From Aureobasidium sp. EXF-3400 (taxonomy: Eukaryota > Ascomycota > Dothideomycetes > Dothideales > Saccotheciaceae): 31,998 nt of DNA. This document shows positions 10,491-22,295 of the stretch, piece by piece (position 1 is the first letter of the stretch; each line of letters begins with the position of its first letter). The stretch covers positions 1 to 31,998 of the forward strand of contig SWBL01000456.1 in the NCBI GenBank assembly GCA_024195585.1. The letters run 5' to 3'. The translations under genes and the position numbers were made by a program. Below the pieces are notes generated by a model that saw only the letters and a program-made list of their open reading frames with translations, made no database searches and was not told the origin of the DNA.

Positions 10491-11579
10491 ATGGCCAATG
10501 CAGCTTCCATAGCCTACAATGTAGCAAGTTTCACCTGCGCTCTCTTTGTTCTCGAAGCCGGCGCCGACAAATTTATCGATCATACCGCTATCGTCGCTCA
10601 ACGCACAGAATCTGTCATTGGACTTCTCACCGCGGGCGCAGAATGGGAGGAGCTGGCTGTTGTCGTCGTGTGCATCTTGCGCAATCGCCCCTCTCTTGCC
10701 GTGGGAAATATCATCGGCTCGGGCATCTCGAATATTCTAGGCGCATTTTCTCTCGGTCTGGTTTTCGGCGGCGGTGGGGAAGTTGTGGTGTTTGATGCCA
10801 GTGCTAGAGTTTATACTCTGGTTATGCTGATGGTGACTGGTCTGGTTGTCGCAATGCAAGTGTTCGACTCAGCAGCGGCTTGGAGGATTTTCGGCGCCAT
10901 ACTGATTGCGATCTTTGTTCTCTATGTTGGGTCTGTCGCGTATCTGATTTTCAATGGTCGCTTGACTGCACCCGAATCGGACAGTGACAGTGATAGTGAC
11001 AGCGATAGCGACAGCGATGAGGAAAGCGATCACAACGATGTCACGAGCATTCAAGTCGATTCAACAACTCCTCTCCTACTACCAGATGAAACTCTCTCTG
11101 CACCAGGTCACAAACACAGCATCACCTACCATATATCCATCCTACTACTAGGTTTCCTGGCAGTCCTTCTCAGCAGCTTTGTCCTATCCACTGCTTCCTC
11201 ATTAATCGCTGAAGAAAGCGGCATCTCGGAAGTCCTCTTCGGCGTCGTCTTCCTCTCCATCGCAACAACGCTACCGGAAAAATTCATCGCCGTCATGAGT
11301 GGAAGACGCAATCGAATGGGTATTTTGGTTGCGAATACTGTTGGGAGTAACATCTTCTTGCTCACTTTGTGCTTGGGAGTCTTGTGGGTTAGTACAGATG
11401 GGAAGTTTGATAGGGGTGACATCAATTTCGTGGAGATGGCTGTGCTTTTGGGTTCGTCAGTGTTTATGACATGGGTTGTTTGGTTTGGAGCGAAGTGGAA
11501 TCGTCTTGCGGGTGTGGTGATGCTTTTGGGGTATGCTGCGTTTTTGGTCCTGGAATTCACTACTATCGGACATGCTTGA
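10491..11579 (+). CDS. CaCA-superfamily cation (Na+ or H+/Ca2+) exchanger-like membrane protein
   Basis: This is an intronless gene of 362 residues. Two inverted alpha-repeats are visible. Repeat 1 spans about 44-85 (GLLTAGAEWEEL, then GNIIGSGISNILG). Repeat 2 spans about 250-292 (FGVVFLSIATTLPEKF, then ANTVGSNIFLLTL). There are about ten hydrophobic segments, split by a cytosolic loop at about 160-210. The loop carries a run of seven Ser-Asp pairs (about 163-176), a possible low-affinity Ca2+ or phosphorylation site. Size and layout match the compact YrbG/CAX-like exchangers, which move Ca2+ against Na+ or H+ across a membrane. In repeat 1 the usual G-T-S-x-P-E-L motif reads GAEWEEL, losing the Ser/Thr and Pro, whereas repeat 2 keeps TTLPE. 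Ion specificity may therefore differ from the classical family. The superfamily call is strong; the substrate is unknown. Confidence 0.86.
   Translation: MANAASIAYNVASFTCALFVLEAGADKFIDHTAIVAQRTESVIGLLTAGAEWEELAVVVVCILRNRPSLAVGNIIGSGISNILGAFSLGLVFGGGGEVVVFDASARVYTLVMLMVTGLVVAMQVFDSAAAWRIFGAILIAIFVLYVGSVAYLIFNGRLTAPESDSDSDSDSDSDSDEESDHNDVTSIQVDSTTPLLLPDETLSAPGHKHSITYHISILLLGFLAVLLSSFVLSTASSLIAEESGISEVLFGVVFLSIATTLPEKFIAVMSGRRNRMGILVANTVGSNIFLLTLCLGVLWVSTDGKFDRGDINFVEMAVLLGSSVFMTWVVWFGAKWNRLAGVVMLLGYAAFLVLEFTTIGHA
10976..11019 (+). repeat. In-frame Ser-Asp hexanucleotide repeat
   Basis: The repeat is built from AGTGAC, AGTGAT and AGCGAT units and encodes seven consecutive Ser-Asp pairs in the cytosolic loop of the exchanger. 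Unit number could vary between strains without shifting the frame. Confidence 0.7.
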
Positions 11580-12463
11580 CGCGCATTGATCGACTTGAGG
11601 TAGCCAGTCAATGATCAGTTCTGTTTCCTCGTTGGAGGAATCGTCTGCTCATATGTGCCTCTACTCGCAGCATGGTCCAGGCCTGGCTCGTTTGACCACG
11701 ATATATGTCAGTCGGGTGAGATATTTTGACCAGACTGCGGAGCTCCATCGGGTTCCTTCGGTCTTTCGCCAAACGCGAACAACATCGTCGACTCGACTAC
11801 CTGTTAGCGTTTGCCCGCCATGTCCAATCCGCGCTTCCAGTCCATAGCTCGCGGTTCACGTGGAGTACCCTCAAGAACTGGCTGATGAGCTGCGACCACG
11901 CGAGCATCTGGAAAGTGTATCGAAGGTCTCTTGTTGAGATTGTCGCGCGATATTCAGCTTCAAAACTCGTCCGCTCTTGCCCGGGTGCCAAGGTCTTCCT
12001 ACATACCCTCGCGGCGACCATGAGTCGTGTTCATCCAACTCAAGTACCCTTGAATGTCGCGATATAGACTGTATCGAATGCTTCAAAAGATCTAGCGTCA
12101 GTCAGTTAGCTTCTTCGACCAGCTTGACTACCTAGTCTCGATATCTCGGTTGATCATCCTCACATGAGATGGCTGCGATATGAATCCCGTCGGCTGTTTT
12201 GTTCATCTGGACGCCACCAGAGTCACGGCCAAGACTGATTCTCGTGAAGCGAAACCCAGACATAGCGGTTTGGCAAGTGGTCTCGAAACTGTTGTGAGAT
12301 GCCCAGCATTCTCAGCAGTTGACCCCCTGTAGGTGAAAAGTTTGTTTCTCGTAACTGCTGCGAATAAATACCGGATGGGTTCCCCTTATCAATCTGATCT
12401 TTCTTGATCTGATCTGATAACTCTTGTTCACTCTACGCCTTTGTCCTTGAGACGTCTGCAGAG
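11580..12463. other. Intergenic region, 0.88 kb
   Basis: It lies between the exchanger and the MFS gene. A 113-codon + ORF at 11726-12067 and a 74-codon - ORF on the opposite strand cover the same bases; neither has a motif I recognise. A leader for the MFS gene occupies the right end. Confidence 0.45.
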
Positions 12464-14089
12464 ATGGGCTTTCTTAGCAGTAAGTTTTGACCCTCGATCC
12501 ATGCCAAGTTATACCTTTCTGACCTCAAAAACAGAAGATGAGTCTCGTCCGAAGAGGACCGAGGCCGAGAAGAAGCTTGTAAGGAAACTCGGTTCGTGGT
12601 CTTGATCCCATGCAAGTTGTAATCAACTCTGATCGCTTTCTAGACTTCTTTCTCATGGTACACACAATCAGCCACGTCTCCATGTGACCGATAACTGACT
12701 TCTGTCCAGACCTACTGCTGTGCCTGTTACTTCTTCAACTACCTCGACCGTCAATCGTTCGCCAATGCATACGTCTCTGGCCTTCGTGAAGACTTGGGTC
12801 TTGTCGCCAATGAGTACAGTATTTTGCTGTCTATGTTCACCGCAGGCAGTGTTGTCGCTCACATCCCCCACGCTTTGGCTATTCAGAAAGTCGCACCTCG
12901 TATCTGGCTTCCTCTCATGTTGATCTTGTGGTCGGGCGTCACAATGTGTCTTGCTGCATGCAAAAGCTTTGAAGGCTTGTGTGCAACTCGCTTCTTCCAG
13001 GGTTTTCTCGAAGCAAGTGTGTATGGTGGCAGCATGTACGTCTTTGGCTCGTGGTACACTCCATCCGAACTCTCCAAGCGGGCTGCGATCTTTACCGCTG
13101 TCGGACAGGTTGGCAGTCTGTTCTCTGGCCTCATGATGACTGCCATGAACAAGTCTCTCCATGGCAGTGCTGGCCTTACAGGATACCAGTGGGTCTTCAT
13201 CATCAATGGCTTGATGGGCATTCCCTTCGGTGTCTTTGGGTTCTTCTTCTTCCCTGATCTACCTGAAACTACCAAAGCTTCCTATCTCACCAAGGAGGAA
13301 GTTCAGATTGCGCACGACAGACTTGGACCCAGGAAGGAGAACAGCCATAGCATCCACTGGAGAACTCTGATTGGTAGAGTGCTCAAGACGCCACACATCT
13401 ATCTCTTGGCCTCCTTGTCCGTCATCTCAGGCATGCTCGAGGCTTTTGCTTTCCAAGGTATGTTGTTGCTTTGGATGAAGTACAACAAGAAGAGATTCAG
13501 CCAGACTGCCATCACCACGTACCCTCTTGGCATCCAATCGGTCGCAATTGTGTCTCAGATCGGTGCTGGTATGTTCATCGACAGGACTGGCCAAAGAGTT
13601 CCCATGGTCGTTTTCGCTGCTGCGGTCCAACTTGTCACCGCCATTCTGCTCCTGCAGCCTCGTCTCTCTGATGGTGGTGTCTTTGCTGCACACTATCTCA
13701 GTGGTACTTCGTTCATCGTCAATCCCGTCATGTACGGTTGGGCCAATTCTATCCTCCAGCGCACTGGAGACGATGCTGCTCGATCGGTGATTCTGTACAC
13801 CATGTCTATGAGTGGTCAGCTTTTGTACACCTGGTGGGGTATCGTCATGTACCCTGCCACTGACGTACCGTACTGGAAGAAGGGATCAATTGCTATGGTT
13901 GTTGTATGTTTTGCTTATGTTGCAATTGGTTTCGGTGTCAAAAAGGTACGTGCCTTGCTGCTTATGAGTTGTACTCGGCTGATGTGTTTCTAGCTTGATG
14001 ATAAGACGAGACCGATCAGATCGGACATTAGTGACGACGAGCCCGTCGAGGAAGTCGTGGTGGAACAGCAAATGACGAAAATGAATTGA
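12464..14089 (+). CDS. MFS transporter, anion:cation symporter type (Dal5/Fen2/Liz1-like)
   Basis: There are five exons, 12464-12479, 12535-12591, 12644-12657, 12710-13945 and 13994-14089; the protein has 472 residues. Two very small early exons (16 and 14 nt) are needed to build the N-terminus that runs into the conserved YFFNYLDRQ at residues 36-44, and the frame closes exactly. About twelve hydrophobic segments are present. Family signs include RFFQGFLEAS at about 123, FFFFPDLPETT before the central loop, GMFIDRTGQR, and WANSILQRTGDDAARS in the second half. The C-terminal tail is acidic (SDDEPVEE). The family takes up organic anions such as allantoate, nicotinate, pantothenate or biotin precursors by proton symport at the plasma membrane; the substrate here cannot be read from sequence. 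Intron 2 starts with the uncommon donor GTTCGT. Intact. Confidence 0.9.
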
Positions 14090-14623
14090 AGCATGCGATG
14101 AGAAGGCTGAGTGCTTCGGGTTTCTATCGTTCGAGCTTTGCATAAGATTTCGCGGAAGAACAATTTGTTTTCCAAACACCATCAACAAAATGATATCGAT
14201 TAACGAGTATCAGGACTCCTAGCTCGTGTCCTTCAGCGACTCAAGATCCAGTCAAATAGTGTGTACGTTCATCTGCAATCTTGAGAAACTGCTTGGTTGT
14301 GCGCCTGCTCGACTGCCTACGTGTCGTTCTGGAGATTTGCGTAGTGGAGGTCTGTGTGGTGGTGCTTCCTCCTAAAAGACGTGCGCGTTGTAGTTTGGCA
14401 GAGCAATCTGCTTCCAAATTCTTGTACGAGCGAGCAAAAAAAACTCACGTTTCGGCAGGGATGCTCACTTGGCTGCTTGGTACAACGGGATGCCGAGAGA
14501 GATCTACAAAATAACAAAAGGAGGGGGAAGGATCATGACGTAGGGTCACAATATCCTTAACTCAAAAGTGCCTTCTCATGTTCTTGCTTTCTGCATTTTC
14601 ACAAGCATACCTATCGCTTAGAT
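14090..14623. other. Intergenic region, 0.53 kb
   Basis: It holds the 3' UTR of the MFS gene and the upstream region of the dehydrogenase gene. It contains no supported gene or repeat. Confidence 0.5.
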
Positions 14624-16099
14624 ATGATGTTAAACACTTTGCATGTATTCATAGCTCTGCTTGGGGTGGTCTCTGCTCAGTCGTGTCAACTCTCGCCATC
14701 AGGAAAAATCAAGCCTTCGGTGGCGTCCGGATACAAATGGCAGGTGGTGGCTACAGGACTTGCCCGTCCGCGAGGCCTGGCTTTCGATGATATGGGCAGG
14801 CTGCTTGTCGTTGAGTCTGGATCAGGCAGTCTGTCCGCACATACCTTGGCCGAAGACGGCGGAGGCTGTGTGGTAGTCGCCTCATCAAAAACTGTGGTAG
14901 AAGGCATGAGTGTAAGTTCTGCAACGAAAGAGATATGGTCATATACTGATATAGCTCAGTTGAATCATGGCATTGCTTTTGATAGCCAACAAAGAATGCT
15001 CTATGCCTCCAATACCAACGAAACGTACGGCTGGCAATATGATTCAGCTGTCATCTCCGTCTCAAACCAGCAGACGTTGGTGAGCAATATGTCTGGAACA
15101 GATCACAGCACTCGTACGCTCTTATTGGCACAACATGCTCCGGGTATGATGGTCGTCAGTTTTGGTAGTTTGAGCAACCTTGACCTCTCTGCGACAAATG
15201 TGGACTCTGGAACTGCGTCTGTAAAGGCCTTCAATTTGACCAATTTTACCAGCACATACACTTACCAGACTGACGGAGTGCTTCTGGGCTGGGGTCTACG
15301 GAATGAAGTCGGTCTGGCCGAGCATCCCGTTACTGGTGGCATCTGGGGTGTCGAAAACTCCGCTGACCAAGTGACTCGCTACAATGTAGATGTGCACGCT
15401 ACCAATCCCGGCGAGGAGCTCAATTTTCTGGGCTATCTGAACGGAACCGCCTCCGACAATGCAGCCTCGAACTTCGGCTACCCTTGGTGTCTTTCAGCGT
15501 GGGACCCCACAGTCCTGCCCCAGAACGGAAGCATCAAGGTTGGCACGCAGTTCGCCATCGATCCGACTGCTGCGCTTGACAACCAGAATAAAACCGATGC
15601 TTTCTGTGCAGATCAGACGCAGAGTAGGCTGGTCTTTGATTCTCACATGGCTCCTCTGGACATCAAATTCAACGATACAGGCAGACAAGCCTGGATCACG
15701 TTCCATGGTAGCTGGAATAGTCCCAATCCAGTTGGTTATAAGTTGTCCTTAGTCAACTTTACGGATGCCGGTGAACCAGTGGACCAACTCACAAGCAAGA
15801 CAGCAGCCACCGACATATTTGGGAACGAAGATGATTCAGTCTGTCCTGGCGACTGTTTCCGTCCTGTTGCGATGGCACTTGACAGTCAAGGCCGGATATT
15901 CCTATCATCCGACGCGACAGGTGAGATTTATCTCGTTACCAGGGACGAGGCTGCTGTAGGCACACCGACCGGTCAAATCAATGGCTCTACTACAGCATCG
16001 CCAAGTGCATCTGCGACATCGAGCTCAGCTAGGAACTTGTCTAGCTCATCCTCCATCCTCTGCATGTTTGGTTTACTTCTTACACTAGCGTTCCTTTGA
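14624..16099 (+). CDS. PQQ-type soluble sugar dehydrogenase (AA12-like), GPI-anchored
   Basis: This is an intronless gene of 491 residues. A signal peptide covers 1-19 (ending VVSAQ). A six-bladed beta-propeller follows, with family motifs: LARPRGLAFDDMGRLLV near the start, LNHGIAFD (His at 115), GLRNEVGLAEHP at about 224, GEELNFL, FGYPWC, and ITFHGSWN (His 361). The last blade has RPVAMALDSQGRIFLSSD. These match the L-sorbosone/glucose dehydrogenase family that includes the fungal AA12 pyranose dehydrogenases, which oxidise sugars with pyrroloquinoline quinone and can feed electrons to lytic polysaccharide monooxygenases. A Ser/Thr/Ala linker and a terminal hydrophobic stretch (CMFGLLLTLAFL) indicate GPI anchoring; no CBM1 or cytochrome domain is present. 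Several N-x-S/T sites are visible. An apparent 43-nt intron at 14912 was rejected because removing it makes a stop codon. Confidence 0.9.
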   Translation: MMLNTLHVFIALLGVVSAQSCQLSPSGKIKPSVASGYKWQVVATGLARPRGLAFDDMGRLLVVESGSGSLSAHTLAEDGGGCVVVASSKTVVEGMSVSSATKEIWSYTDIAQLNHGIAFDSQQRMLYASNTNETYGWQYDSAVISVSNQQTLVSNMSGTDHSTRTLLLAQHAPGMMVVSFGSLSNLDLSATNVDSGTASVKAFNLTNFTSTYTYQTDGVLLGWGLRNEVGLAEHPVTGGIWGVENSADQVTRYNVDVHATNPGEELNFLGYLNGTASDNAASNFGYPWCLSAWDPTVLPQNGSIKVGTQFAIDPTAALDNQNKTDAFCADQTQSRLVFDSHMAPLDIKFNDTGRQAWITFHGSWNSPNPVGYKLSLVNFTDAGEPVDQLTSKTAATDIFGNEDDSVCPGDCFRPVAMALDSQGRIFLSSDATGEIYLVTRDEAAVGTPTGQINGSTTASPSASATSSSARNLSSSSSILCMFGLLLTLAFL

Positions 16100-16892
16100 T
16101 TGTCATCTAGTTTCGGTTTCGTGGAAGGTTTCACAAGTGGTGAGCTCCACGCTAATGGACACGATGCCAGAATGGTAGCGATTCGATGCTTGCTACTTCG
16201 TATCTGTCTCTAGAGTATAAGAGATCGCAGACACAAGGACACATGAACTGCCTTAGCATTCAATTCGGAGCACATACTGTTAAGACTTCCCAACCCCCAG
16301 ATATAACCCTTGTCTCATCTGCTTTCGCAACCGTTCAGCTGAGGTGAAATTGTCCCACAACGCAGCATTAAATTCTGGTCATGACTCGGAGTAGCTGTCA
16401 AAAGCTGTATGGACGTTTTTCATTTCGGTAGCGTCAACGGTTATTCTCGACGCGCTGTGGAACTTTCAGCCGCTCGTCTTGCGGGTCGCGCACATACACT
16501 GTGCATCTATATCCAATGCCTGGCCAATACCTCGACTCCTAGAGGCATTGTCGCTAAGACGCCTGTCGCTACTACATTCGCAAAGCTGGGGGTCCAAGTA
16601 CATGAGACGCTGCTCCGGACTTTCGGAACGGCTTGACGCTCTGCACTTCCATCTAACAGCAGCTGAATAACGGCTCTCTCGCTCAAGTCCGTAGGATCGT
16701 GGATCTCGCAGGCCGCAGCATCAATATTTATGGCGCGCTCAAGACAACGTCTGCTAGAATGTAATCATAGAGAACGTCTCTCCTCTGTCAAGTTGTCACT
16801 TGCATGACCCACAACATATAAGTCGACATCGTTAGCCTTTTCCTCGAGCCTGGAATCGCTCCTATCATTTCACCAAACATCGAACTCGCAAC
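16100..16892. other. Intergenic region, 0.79 kb
   Basis: It lies between two + strand genes. A TATAAG motif at 16817 lies 76 nt before the next ATG. The 75-codon ORF at 16409 has no recognisable features. Confidence 0.5.
16817..16822 (+). promoter_or_regulatory. TATA-like element of the Ser-rich gene
   Basis: TATAAG within ACATATAAGTC lies 76 nt upstream of the ATG at 16893, the normal spacing for genes in this window. Confidence 0.45.
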
Positions 16893-18939
16893 ATGGGCGC
16901 AACATTGTCTTCACCACAACTTGACGGTGGTATGGTTCCCGCCCCAGGACCCGACGCACCTGGCCCTTTCACTTCTGCTTTTTATGTTGCTGCCTCGGAC
17001 ACCAATTCTCTAGGTTTCACAGCAGACATGCAATTTGGCCGGGGTATAATGGCCCAGTATACTGATACTGCGAGTCTCGTACAGACCGTAACATGCTCTG
17101 CATTGTTTGACTCCACTCAACGTGATGATGAGGGGCCGCTGCCGGACCAATCATTGGGAAGCCTTTTGTGTCCAATTGCGAACACACAGATTGGCACAGG
17201 ACCCGTGATCTTCAGTATCGGTGGCATTTTTTATCCTGACGTCACATCCGCTATCTACGTCGGTTCAACAACTGCCACAGTCTATGAGGAAGCGGCAACG
17301 ATGACTCTAATCGTACCCGGTCAGACTACGTACTTGGCGACTGAGACTGCGACAATCTTCGATACTACGCAGACTGTCCAAGTTACGACAACACTTACAG
17401 GGAGACTGTCCGCTACAAACTGCCCAGATCTTCCAATTCCATCCCCAATAACATTTTCGACGTCGAAGAAGACTTCCGCCTCGACCACCAGCACATCAAA
17501 GAGCTTCGTGGTGTCTAGGGGTCCATCATCATCATCTTCGTCTTCATCACTCTTGCGCTCCTCCATGAGTTCCCGTAGATCATCATTAAGTATCTCAAGG
17601 TCCTCATGGCCCACCAAGATGAGTAGCTCGTCGTCTTTGATGACGGGCAGAAGCTCTTCAAAAGCGAGTTCTTCTTTGGAAACATCTTCCCTGAAGCCCG
17701 CCACATCAAAACCAAGCTCAACAGGGAAATTAAGCTCGACTCCTAAGCCGATCTCATCTATGTCATCCTCCAAATCAGCAACTCTGGTCAAGACATCATC
17801 GGCATCCCGGAAAATCAGCAGTACCAGCCTCAAGACTAGCACTTCCAAGACGTCCTCAAGATCCACAGGTATCAAGACGACTTCAAGAGTATCAAGCTCT
17901 TCAAACACTGTGCAGTCGCCTACGTCTAAGAAGTCGTCTCCATCACCAGTCTGCAGTACTGGAGCTGATCTGAAGTCCTTGTCGAGCTATCCTGTCGTTG
18001 CGAGCCGTCTTTGTCAGGAGATTGCAAGCACTGAACAAATTTTCCCAAGCTCTATTTCAGTGTTGCCTGCTTCAAGGTTATCTAGTGCCTGCTCCTGCTT
18101 CAGGAAAGCTTCATCAACAGGACTAAGCATTCCGACTAAAGCCCTGCTGGTAGAGAGATCGGATCCAGCGACAGCCAGCTCTGAATCGTTCTCGGCAACA
18201 ACCCCTTCTGACTCGAGCCTGGTAGATCCTGCACCGACAACATCGTCCTCAACAGCTGATGTCGTAACGTCCATCTCTGGATACGGGCCACCGACTATAT
18301 ATTCTGTTTCTACTACTACGTTGTACTCTCATACGCAATTTTCTAACAGGTACGTATTCTCTCATCATATGGCTATCGGCAAATCTGACGCTGAACAGGA
18401 CTGCTGACCCGATTATCGTGCCGACAACTACCACCACAGTCAGAAAAGGCACCACTACTGTTACAAGCAATTCGACTGTGACAATCGACCAGCGCACATT
18501 ACCTACAGCCTGTCTGTCTAGGTCCGGGCTAGCCACGGTTTCTCTGTTGCCGCGGTCGTCGACTTGTACCAATCTGAAACTTCATACTGCATTGCTTTGG
18601 GTGATGATGAAGAACCCCTTCGACTTCTGCGCTTACTATCTGACTGCCAACCGAAATACTTCACCATTAGCAGAAATGAGTGCTGGTGTCATGGAGGAGA
18701 CCTGCAATTGTCTTATCACCCATAAGACTGCACCTCTCCCTGTTTTCAAAGTCGGACCTTCTTACTCACCACAGCCCAGACAGAGGTGCAATCAGTCAGT
18801 AGCGTCGCTGATCAAGGGAAAGTACAAGGAGTCGCAGACGTTCTGTAAGTACTACACAAGTACTTCGCGAAGCATCTCACCATTCTTGATTTTGAAGCCT
18901 GTGGACTTGTTCGCGGGGTGCAGTTGCCTCGAGCCCTAG
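16893..18939 (+). CDS. Ser/Thr-rich surface protein with repeated Cys modules
   Basis: There are two exons, 16893-18349 and 18399-18939, with a 49-nt intron (GTACGT..ACAG); the protein has 665 residues. Residues 1-165 form a Gly/Thr-rich domain with two to three Cys. About 170-350 is almost entirely Ser, Thr and Lys, typical of an O-mannosylated stalk. After it come three copies of a Cys motif: one has RLCQEIAS..ACSCF, and the last two have FCAYYLTANR..CNCL and FCKYYTSTSR..SPF..CSCL. The gene at 26832-30319 carries the same F-C-x-(Y/F)..S-P..C-x-C pattern. No signal peptide is seen at the chosen start, which is odd for such a protein; an upstream exon or unconventional export is possible. No enzyme motif is present. 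I infer a cell-wall or secreted role; the exact function is unknown. Confidence 0.75.
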
Positions 18940-19924
18940 AACCATCATGGCCTCACAATATCTTGAAGCGGATTCGACCAGGCAATCTGAACAGTGTTTT
19001 GATCTCTGTATAAGTTTCATTACACCGTCACAGTACTGTATACCTGCGGCAAGCATATTTCAGTGTCTTCCATGCTCTAAGAGTTTACCAAAATGGTTGG
19101 CCTTCAGGAGTCTACTAAAGCCACGGCTGTTGACCTCAGAAGCCTGACGCGGTGGCAAGTGCTAGTGTCCAACTTTCTCGAGCGCACCAATTCGAGGTTT
19201 CGTGTCGCCTTACTGACAGCCACTCCGAGAGAGTATAGCACTGAGCTTTCGAACATTCTTGATGCTATGGTGTCATTCGCGCCGGACGCCAGATCAACAC
19301 CGCAGCGATTACAGGATGTTATAGAGGAGTATATGTTTCGATTTACTATGGAACATTGACACCAATAAGTGGCTAGAGAAAAGACCATGTCAGTACTTCT
19401 GAAACGACACCACTTCAAGGCGACGACGCGGATTTGAAAATCTCTTCTGTGTCTCCGAAGCTCGACCCAAACGTCGCACTCGACGCAGGTCACCCGCTGA
19501 CAAAAGTTCCACCCCCAAGATGGGCGACGGATAATAAAGGTTTCGGTTGTTGGGAGGATTGTGGTTTTATCTTGCCATTCATATGCATCTTGAGAATGAT
19601 TATCTTACTCACTGAGCCTGGTACTCTCGAATAGCTGATGTCAAAACCCACCTGCTCCAAATTCTTCAGGGTGGTAAAAGGTTTTCAGCCTTCTATCTTC
19701 TGGTTACATCTGGCGACATGCATAATGGTCTGATGAGAAATCTTGTCATGTTGAATTGATGAAGCAAAGCTGTTCGGAAAGTGGTGCAAACACATTTTGA
19801 ATTGAGTAAGCATAGCTGCACTAGACTATATGCTAAACACTGTAAGGACTGTGGACAAATAGCAGGTGACAAAACGATAATCTTGTCATCCTGGAAATTT
19901 TGTGGAGAGAAGAAAGAAAGCGCT
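18940..19924. other. Intergenic region, 0.98 kb, between converging genes
   Basis: It contains the 3' ends of the Ser-rich gene (+) and the xylanase gene (-). ORFs at 19093-19359 (+, 88 codons), 19104-19493 (-, 129 codons) and 19434-19634 (+, 66 codons) show no recognisable motif. The first has plausible composition and could be a small or remnant gene, but I cannot support it. Confidence 0.45.
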
Positions 19925-20974
<1,050 letters not shown>

Positions 20975-21068
20975 GGTGATGAATAGAAAGGTGAAATGAG
21001 TGGTGTGCTAGTGTGGAAGGCCTGCTTGCTTGATGGAATGGATCAATCATTGAAGAGCGGACGCACTT

Positions 21069-21076
21069 CTTATATA
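21069..21076 (-). promoter_or_regulatory. TATA box of the xylanase gene
   Basis: On the minus strand this reads TATATAAG, 95 nt upstream of the xylanase ATG at 20974. Confidence 0.7.
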
Positions 21077-21104
21077 CACAAAGGTCGAGAACATCCCCTG
21101 TTTA

Positions 21105-21110
21105 GGCTAA
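21105..21110. promoter_or_regulatory. XlnR/Xyr1-type binding site
   Basis: GGCTAA is the consensus core recognised by the xylanolytic Zn-cluster activator XlnR in Aspergillus. It lies 131-136 nt upstream of the xylanase ATG, just beyond the TATA box, and is oriented away from the gene. A single hexamer can occur by chance, but its position is right. Confidence 0.45.
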
Positions 21111-22295
21111 TGCCGATGCAGTGCAAGCAACATGGTTTAAGTTCGGTATTGATGAGCTTGAGCATTCTTCCAGAGGGAACACCTCATCAGTAGCTGGAAG
21201 TCGTAAGCGATGATCGCCGCAGCCGCCATGAAACACGCCAGTTCGTCTGAGATTCTAGCCACATGCTCGACCAGCAGACTAAACGTAGTAGATGGCGAAG
21301 GCAAAAATGACTGCATAGCTTGGTGGTACATTTGCCTCCAGCACGAGATGATGTACAGATGTGTGGTCGTTGATCAATCTATCCGAATCCGCCATAAGCA
21401 GGGTGATGAGTGGCTCTGTCAACCTGGATGGGGCCAGAGGAATCGAAGCTGTTGCGTGCAGTTACGATAGGGTGACAAGACAAGCTTCGGACCGAAGACG
21501 GCTGCTGCTCGGGAACCTGAAACTTCGCTAAACTCCAAACCAACACGCAATCTATGAAGAGCAGTCTCCACGTCGATCACGAACAATTGGCCTAGAATTG
21601 ATTGGTGTGTTCCTACAACCTTGGTACAAACTTGGTTCCGCTTGAAATAGGCCATCACCTGGCTCGGTTGGATGGATTATGAAGGTCGAACTACAATATA
21701 TTCATAGTACAGTGTTGCACACCACGGACTCACGTTCAAGACATGCAAATAGGTCTACTAAAAGCTTGACGATAGTGACAAGCATTTTCCCCTCAAAGGC
21801 CAAGCACAATATATTGGTAGGGATGAGCAAAGCGATTCAAGCTACGGATACACAGTCACGTCAAATGTACGCAAACCAAGTTTCACTGGGGAAGCGAGAT
21901 TTGCTCTGCAGCCAGGAATCCTATGGATACTCCCCACAAATTTATTTAAAGCCATCTTTATAAGAAACGTAAGGACTGCAGGCCCTTGCTTATTTACTTA
22001 ATACGGTCGGGAACGGCCGAGATTTGAGTGGGTGATCCAAACAAGCAATTTGAAGTACGTACTATAGGTGATGCAGAAAACCCATTGTTAAACTACTGAG
22101 ACTGCTCTATCCATTAGACTTTTGCTCTGCACTGGGAGTACAAACCGGAAACCACGGTATTTGGTTTTGGTGTTAGCTGGAGTTGATGAAGTCAGGTACT
22201 CCTGCGGCTGGGATGTCGCAACTTCGAAGCTCAGGTTTACCCGATCAATCTTGCATATGGAAGAGCCTGGATTATACTTGGGATCTTTGTTCCTA

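Larger units (their letters stand above)
20975..22295. other. Xylanase promoter and gene-poor stretch, 1.3 kb
   Basis: The left 140 bp is the xylanase promoter and leader (TATA at 21069-21076, GGCTAA at 21105). The rest shows no supported gene. ORFs at 21210, 21419 (-) and 21679 carry no recognisable motifs, and I see no tRNA. Confidence 0.5.

Noticed and set aside
11726..12067. 113-codon plus-strand ORF in the gap before the MFS gene
   Set aside because: It has no recognisable domain and no promoter evidence, and an overlapping minus ORF is about as plausible.
14912..14954. Apparent 43-nt intron (GTAAGT..ATATAG) inside the dehydrogenase gene
   Set aside because: Removing it shifts the frame into a TGA within three codons, while the unspliced reading gives the conserved LNHG motif.
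17321..17908. 195-codon minus-strand ORF
   Set aside because: It is an antisense shadow of the Ser-rich tract of the gene at 16893; acidic, low-complexity, no motif.
19093..19359. 88-codon plus-strand ORF after the Ser-rich gene
   Set aside because: Composition is acceptable, but no family, intron or promoter support; a longer minus ORF overlaps it.
21419..21658. 79-codon minus-strand ORF upstream of the xylanase
   Set aside because: It has no recognisable motif and no splice continuation on either side.
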